In this document: positions 57,860-64,000 of the stretch, piece after piece
Numbering within the stretch: position 1 is the first letter of the stretch
Layout of the letters: every line of letters begins with the position of its first letter
Assembly: GCA_024500155.1 (NCBI GenBank)
Contig: CM044858.1
Location: 2,480,001-2,544,000, forward strand
Source: Chenopodium formosanum
Taxonomy: Eukaryota > Streptophyta > Magnoliopsida > Caryophyllales > Amaranthaceae
Direction of reading: 5' to 3'
Length of the DNA stretch: 64,000 nt
Program-made: the position numbers and the translations under genes
Notes under the pieces: model-generated
Databases searched by the model: none
What the model saw: only the letters and a program-made list of their open reading frames with translations
What the model was told of the DNA's origin: nothing

Positions 57860-58842
57860 GGAAAAATTCACATTTACTACCAGCAAAAACACCACGTATC
57901 AGATTTACTACCTATCTAAAAAAATATTATATATTACTACCACCCAAAATCCCTAACTGTAGAAATAACTACCAGTGACTAACCCCGTTACTATTTCTGT
58001 TTGTAGGGCCCACAACAACGGCTGTTCAACCACTTTGCAGCCACCACTCCACTTCACTGCCACCCCTTCCCCCCTGCCGACGCCGGCAAGACCCCACCCC
58101 CTCCCTTTCCCCCACCCCTACACAGCCAACCCATCCCTTTTCCCATTCTTGCTGCCCCACTTTGACTCCCCTGCTCAGATCCACCACCCGCACCTGCAAC
58201 CACACCCGTTTAAGCGTACCCACAACCCCCCCCCCCAACTGCAACAACATCCGACACATTTGAAGGAACCCACTAGTGGCAGCTCCGGCGAAGATTGAAT
58301 TCATTTTGGGTGGTTTTGGGGAGGTAGTTTAGGGTTACGGATGGCCGAAAGGGTAGGGGAAGGGGAGGGGGTCAATTTCGGTGGGGGAATAGGGAGGGGG
58401 GCAATTTCCGGTGAGAGGGGAAGGGAAAGGGGGTGGTTTCTGCGCGGTTCGGGGTGGGGGTAGGGGTAGCAAGAACGGGAAAGGGGAGGGGGTTGGCTGC
58501 GTAGGGATGGGGGAAAGGGAGGGGGTGAGGTCGCGCCGGCTGGAGGGAGGCGGTGGGGTCGCTCCGGCGCCGGCAGGGGGGAGGGGCACAGGCCGCCGAC
58601 AGGGGGAGGGAAGGGGTGGCAGTTGAGGGGAGGGGGTGGCTAGGTTACATTTTTTTTTTTTTTGAAAAATCTTAATTATTATTATTTTTTTAATAAACTT
58701 AACGGAACTTTAACGGATTCCGTTAAGTGGTAGTAAAATTTTAATTATGTGATTTTGGGTGGTAGTAATATAAAATATTTTTTTAGATAGGTAGTAAATC
58801 TGATACGTGGTGTTTTTGCTGGTAGTAAATGTGAATTTTTCC
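57860..58842. mobile_element. Foldback MULE-type element 3 (983 bp)
   Basis: Ends open GGAAAAATTCACATTTACTA on both sides and the first ~95 bp of each arm are almost identical, so this is the youngest-looking of the three. A perfect 9-bp target duplication ATAAACAAA flanks it (57851-57859, 58843-58851). Sub-repeats are TTTACTACC where elements 1 and 2 have TTTACCACC. The interior is C-rich on the left (about 58040-58240) and G-rich on the right (about 58320-58640). The frames on both strands there are composition artefacts. No transposase. Confidence 0.88.
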
Positions 58843-58992
58843 ATAAACAAACTTTCATCCAAATGCAAACATTTACACTTTTCTTATTATTTTCCTCTAC
58901 TTGTCTCTCCGATAACTAAATGCAAGTTCTATATTAATTCAATTTGTAATCTAAATATACTTTAAAAATCCTTTATACAAATTAGGTTTTAA

Positions 58993-59335
58993 TCAATGTG
59001 ATGTGATTATAATCTTAAAAATCATCCAGTATGTTGCATTCGTACTGTTAGAAAAATCATTCACCAACCACGAAGAAATCATTCTAAACTATACTACCCT
59101 ATTTTGGTATGAATGGTAATATGGTATAATTCATTGGTTTCCTTGTGTTCCTAATTTGAATGTTTAATCCTATGTGATGTGACTATAATCTTAAAATCAT
59201 TTATTGTGCTGCATTTGTAGTGATAGAAAAATCATTCACCAACCATGAAGAAATCACCCTAAACAATACTACCCTATTTTGGTATAAATGGTATAATTCA
59301 TTTGTTTCCTTGTATTCCTAATTTGAATATCTAAT
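58993..59335 (+). repeat. Two-copy ~170-bp tandem duplication
   Basis: Copies at about 58993-59163 and 59164-59335 share GTGATGTGA(T/C)TATAATCTTAA, AGAAAAATCATTCACCAACC, ACTACCCTATTTTGGTAT and TTTCCTTGTGTTCCTAATTT with scattered differences. Confidence 0.8.
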
Positions 59336-59383
59336 ACTTTTAATTATGCCCAAATCATATGTAATTGACATGACGACATCTTA

Positions 59384-59573
59384 GGGCCTGTTCATATTTA
59401 CTGAACTGAGCTGAACTGAACTGAACTGAACTGATTGAAGCTGAACTGAACTGAACTGAACTGATTGGAACTGAACTGAACTAAGCTGAAATGAATATTT
59501 TATGTGAGAGGGAAATTAAGAGCTGAACTGAACTGAACTGAACTGAAATTAAGTAAATGTGAACAGGCCGCCC
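59384..59573 (+). mobile_element. CTGAA-rich MITE, copy 5
   Basis: GGGCCTGTTCATATTTACTG at the left and TAAGTAAATGTGAACAGGCC, then GCCC, at the right. TTA flanks both sides (59381-59383, 59574-59576). The interior contains the longest runs of the 5-nt unit CTGAA in this subfamily. The right end has a few extra bases relative to copies 3 and 4. Confidence 0.85.
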
Positions 59574-59576
59574 TTA

Positions 59577-60706
59577 ATAATAAAATATAGTGTATAAGTA
59601 AGAGAAAATATATATTGAGAAATTTTAACCTCATATATAACATTCTATTTTTTTTAAGGAATACACTACGTATAACATTCTAATTTATATCTTATATATC
59701 TTTTTTAGACCTCCAATTCTCAATCTCTCGACCTCCTATTGTTGAGTGACATTTTTCATACGGTCATATCTACTACGTATATAAATTGAAAACAATTATA
59801 CTCCATAATACATTAATACTCCATGACACGGCTGATTTCATAGTGAGTGGGGGTGTAGTTGATGACTTGAAGTTCATGCAAATGGGACCGTTTAATAGAA
59901 AAAATAAATAAAATTAATAGAGAATCTACAAGAAAAAACAAGGTTATCTTAAAAATAGAGAGAAAAATCCTTGACATTCTATGATCCAAAGATGACTATA
60001 TCTGCCACCTCACTAGTATTTTATTTATTTATATAATATTATTATTTATTTGACAAATCAAATATTTTATTGACTTAATTTTCAATTACACTCCATATTT
60101 TCTCAGTCCTCTCTTTCTTGCTCACAAGCGTACTATTGGGTTTTACTGCTGCTTAGCTGTTTTCTGTAAAATATTCAACTCCAAAAAAAAAAATTTCACT
60201 AATTTTCTTTCTATAAATTTATTTTCCCAATTTCATTACCTTCCTTAAATCTCCTAAATTTGTCTTGGTAATAAAGCTCTGTTCTTTCTTCCCCCACTTA
60301 TACTCACCAGCAGCAACCTAAACCCCATCACTCCAATTTTATTTTTTTTTAAAAAACCATTAATTTCTGCTTCAGACAGAGGAATCTCTGCTCCTTTTTA
60401 TTGGAACTTCAATAATAGTTATTACCCATCTCTAGATATTAGAGATAATTTCAGAAATTTTGATTTTTCAATCTGGGTTTATGCCAATTTTTTAAAAATT
60501 CTTAGTTTTTTCAAGATTTTCAATCAATTTCAGCTTGATACAGAGAAATCTTTGCTGTTTTGATTAGAAATTCAACTCTACTCAATACCCATATTTAGAT
60601 GTTAGTGATGAATTGAGAAAACCTGTTTTATCAATCTGGGTTTATAGCAATTTCTTGAGGTTGCTATTTATTTTTATTGAGGTTTATTTTGATGGTACTA
60701 CTGTAA
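59577..60706 (+). promoter_or_regulatory. GT4 gene promoter and long 5' UTR
   Basis: Intergenic until about 60100, then a T-rich leader containing two similar blocks (CAATCTGGGTTTATGCCAATTT at about 60469 and a near copy at about 60633). This suggests a long 5' UTR or leader intron. No upstream gene. Confidence 0.4.
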
Positions 60707-63362
60707 ATGGGTTCTCTTGAGAATGGGGTTTTGTTGAAGAAAGATCAACATCATAATCATAGCATTGGGAGAGCTTCTTCATTCTCAAAACAACAAAGAC
60801 CCAGATCGAGATTTCCAAGGTTTTTGCTATCAAAGAGAATAGGCTACTTGCAATGGATTTCCACCATTGTTGTTTTCTCTCTATTCTTGGTTTTCTTCCA
60901 AGCTTTTCTACCAGGTTCAGTGGTGGAAAGACCTGGGCATTCACGAAAAACTTTGGATTTAGTTGGTGAAGATTTGATGTACTTAAACCGGATTATTAAG
61001 GAGCTTGATTTTGGTGAAGATGTGAGGTTTGAGCCAACAAGGTTGTCTGCCAAATTTCAGAAGGAAGCTGCTGAGGTTAATTCATCTTCTGGGTTTAAAA
61101 GAGGGATTAGATTTGGTCATAGGAAGCCCAAACTTGCTCTGGTTAGTACTCTAATTGCTGCTTTATGGTTTTTGCTGATTTTATGGTGATGATGCTTTTT
61201 AATCAATTTTAAACTGGGTTTTAATTTATTTCTATTTCAGATTGATAGAATTTGTGCCATGTGAAATTTATTTTGTTTCTGAATTTTGAGTGAAATTTAA
61301 GCAATAATAGTTGTATTGTACTTATATGCAGTTTATGAGCATGTTGGTTTGTTGTTTGAAGTATATACCAATGTGTTTGATTTTTGTGTGTTGTTGAAGG
61401 TTTTTGCGGATCTGGGTGTAGATCCATATCAGATACTAATGGCAACTGTGGGAACTGCACTGCAAGAGATTGGTTACACAATTGAGGTAATGTACTGCAT
61501 TTGTGTGGCTGAAGTTGGTGAAATGGATTAATTGGTGGAGTGGTTAACCTCGTACCGATAGCTATTACCTAATTGTTGTCTTTGCTGAATGATGATGTTT
61601 GCTGGGCTGTTGCAATCGTTGTTAATAAATTTTATGGCTATATTTATACATATGTGTCACAAAATCATTCATTTTGCATGAGTGTATGACTGAATTATGA
61701 AAATGACACCCTCAAGTCCAGAATACTACTCCGTAGTCTCATGAGATTCTAATGAATAATAGAGTTTTAGAATTTAATTGATATCTTTTTTTATATGTCA
61801 ATTATGCAAAGGATTGGGTTGTTGCGTTTGTGAAGATGAGGTACAGAATTATCCATGAACTTTTAATTGAATTGAGATTAATGATTTATTGATCGAGAGA
61901 TTAATTATCTGCTGATAGTGAACACTCAAAGCTTGTGGAAGAGATGAAGGAGAAAATAAAGATATACTTGAATAACAGGGTCACTCATGGATGCACAGTT
62001 GCTAATCAAAGATCTTTATCTGCTGAGAGTTTTGTGATGATATGTTCATATTGGTAGAAACTACGAGTATTTGTGATGCTTGCTAAAGCATAGATTAGGA
62101 ATTAGATGATAGTGCCACCGCTAAATTCCTAGCAACGTATCATATTATAAGATTGTTTAGAGGCCAAAGAGCAATTAACTGGAGGAAGAGAAATGCCATT
62201 AACAATTTAAGGTTTGACTATTGAAGTTTCCAATGTTTAGGACGATATTGGTACAAGAGTTCATTCCATATATTAGGTTTTTTTGTATAAATCTAGTGAC
62301 AGATTTTAAAGGAAAAATGAGTTTGTCTTTACATGCCATTAGGATCACAAGGAAATGCATATGAGACTGTCTCTTGACTTTGTACCCCTTTACACTGGGC
62401 CCTGACTCCTTTAGAGTGGTTTGGCTGCTGTAAATGTGTTATCTGCTGCTTTGGCATAGGTTGCTTTGTATGTCTACAGTATGAGTGTTTGGACTTTGGA
62501 GTTTATTTATCGGTCATCAAGGTGTTGTGTAAGCCAGCTATCAAATCAAGCAAAGTTGATAAAGTGAAGCAATACAAAAAGTAATGGTGAATCTCAATGT
62601 CAGTTTGGTGCAGATGCTTCTACAACAGCTTGGTCTTTGGACACCGAAGAACCATACTTGCTATTAACAAAATGGTTTTTGGGTTGGTCATTGATTTGAA
62701 CTGTTAGAAAGGAGCATCGATCAGCTAAAACACCAGTTCAAGCTTGCTTACTAGACCACGATGCATGTTGAGTTTGAAGATATCTAATACGAACCTTGCA
62801 TATCAACCTTGCATGAGGGAGGGGCACACAGATTAAGGATACTGTGTGAATAATGGAAAGATTGAGAGATATAAACAGGGACCGTTTGGTGGGGAGAGAT
62901 AGATAACATATTACCAAACATGAAAGGGAAGTTATTATTATGAAACTTCCAAATTAGGGGAATGTAGGCAATTCATATCGAATTGATGAAGTATTAAATA
63001 TATACACCATGCATGATTATGTTTACAGCCTTATGATTTAAAATTTTCTGTATAGAAATAAGTTATGCCTCTATGTTTTCTTAGGTAATGAATCGGAAAG
63101 CATTAGACATTACTCTGAACTCCAATAAATATTGATGTCATTTCAATTTCATTCCCCTAATCATGTTCGTATTAGTGGGTTTAACACTTTAAAATAAATG
63201 ACTTCTTTCCCCTTAAAAAATATGTTGTGATGATTGCCTTGAAATGTTTCAGGTATTTTCAAGTGAAGATGGTCCTGCACACACTGTGTGGCAACATATA
63301 GGAGTTCCGGTCACCACAATTGAAATCAAAGACCACTGCAGAAGTAATGTGGATTGGCTGAA
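60707..63362 (+). CDS. GT4-type glycosyltransferase-like protein, 5' part (At4g01210/At5g04480-like)
   Basis: Three exons are in the window: 60707-61141, 61400-61486 and 63253-63362, joining in frame (phases 0, 0 and 2). The protein begins MGSLENGVLLKK, has a basic stretch (RPRSRFPRF), then one membrane anchor (about residues 48-69, YLQWISTIVVF onward). After that come DVRFEPTRL, FGHRKPKLALVFADLG, GTALQEIGYTIEVFSSEDGP and GVPVTTIEI. This matches a plant family of large membrane-anchored proteins with a GT4/GT1-type glycosyltransferase fold, probably in the Golgi; substrate unknown to me. The catalytic C-terminal half lies beyond the right edge; the next exon would begin by completing the split AA codon. 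Confidence 0.85.
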
Positions 63363-64000
63363 GTATGTTATTAGTCTTATCACATGCGTACCATGAACTT
63401 AGTTTTTTGTTAGGGCAATGTATAATTTGGTCCCATCTTAACGTGTTTCTCATAAGGCTTGTGCCGTTGTTCCCTTTTGCCTTTTCATATATCCGCTAAT
63501 TTAAGCGACTTCTATAAGTTTTCCTATGGTACAAAAGTAGAGTTAATGTTATTGATTAGAATTTAAAGCTAAGATGCCACAAATATCACAAGGTAAAATG
63601 GAGAGCTAAAAATAAATTTGTCAACAGATGAATCTATTCATAAGCAAAGGTTTCTTGATAATCTCTGTGAATTTATTTACTTGATATCTAGATGGCATCA
63701 TGTCTAAAGTTGAGGATGATCAGATTTGGCTTGCTGTTGTTTTGATCTAATGATTGATTCACATATCTCCATAATCAATTGTCAATAAATTTGCCATAAT
63801 AAAATATTTTAGTATGAAGTACGGACATAACGCAATCTGTTTGTTCCAAATATGAATAGTCAATCCCCTAGGTGCAGTTAGTACAAGCTCTTTCTCTACA
63901 AATGCTTGTAGATCTTTGTGTTCCATTTTGTTAGTGTGGATGGAGCGGGGGAAGGGTGGGCTGCGGTGGTCAATACAACACATAATATCCCTTTTTTTTC
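63363..64000 (+). other. Intron 3 of the GT4-type gene
   Basis: Follows the donor GTATGT after 63362 and reaches the window end without a recognisable next exon. Short frames here are spurious. Confidence 0.6.

Noticed and set aside
57975..58626. Pro-rich and Gly-rich ORFs in MULE 3
   Set aside because: Same composition effect as in MULE 1. No recognisable domain and no introns or start context.
1..64000. CRISPR arrays, operons, bacterial-type elements
   Set aside because: The window is plant nuclear DNA. The tandem repeats have no spacer structure of that kind.

Overview
This is a 64 kb stretch of plant nuclear DNA. It has multi-exon genes with short GT-AG introns, AT-rich intergenic DNA, many MITEs, an intronless tRNA-Leu(CAA), a box C/D snoRNA cluster, and dicot-type proteins such as a cytochrome b5-fused delta-8 sphingolipid desaturase, a GT77 xylosyltransferase and an ABI-like WAVE subunit. 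The recurrent ACGGAGTA/TACTCCGT motif and the CTGAA-rich MITE family suggest Caryophyllales, perhaps a spinach or beet relative. That placement is inference; nothing here fixes the species.

Layout. 1-99: first exon of a golgin candidate 3/4-like gene (-). 1754-2772: a snoRNA cluster (+) with site II, TATA and telo-box elements, followed by a possible H/ACA RNA. 4032-12067: the U11/U12 snRNP 59K (PDCD7-like) gene (-); its 4.8 kb intron 6 holds an ~11-copy array of a ~320 bp satellite, flanked by two copies of a ~300 bp segment that includes the end of exon 6. 12336-12419: tRNA-Leu. 15506-16123: a MAKR6-like gene (-). 16.1-21.9 kb: MITE and repeat territory. 21949-23295: delta-8 sphingolipid desaturase (+). 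25709-26991: a foldback MULE with a nested Stowaway. 28121-30564: a divergent LEC1-type NF-YB (+). 31033-33896: NMN/NaMN adenylyltransferase (-). 36759-38838: a plastid DUF2358 protein (+). 41674-45796: ABIL1-like (+). 46319-47060: a 5'-truncated DUF295 F-box fragment (-). 47498-50613: an RGXT/MGP4-like GT77 xylosyltransferase (+). 51360-51990: a broken copy of the nearby NMNAT gene. 52379-53421: a second MULE. 53851-55230: an F-box gene (+). 55.4-59.6 kb: three MITEs and a third MULE. 60707 to the right edge: 5' part of a GT4-type glycosyltransferase gene (+).

The genes do not form an operon or an obvious cluster. They are unrelated housekeeping, developmental and wall/lipid genes. Functional links are loose: the snoRNAs and U11/U12-59K act in RNA processing, and RGXT, SLD and the GT4 protein act in the secretory or membrane system.

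The most interesting material is structural. There is a satellite array with a trimeric higher-order period inside a minor-spliceosome gene, bounded by duplicated exon sequence. There are three foldback MULE-type elements with perfect 9-bp target duplications. There are three insertions consisting only of a poly(T) tail plus about five bases, each with a 17-20 bp target duplication, one of which duplicates an NMNAT splice donor. Exon models were assembled by eye from reading frame and splice consensus and have no transcript support.
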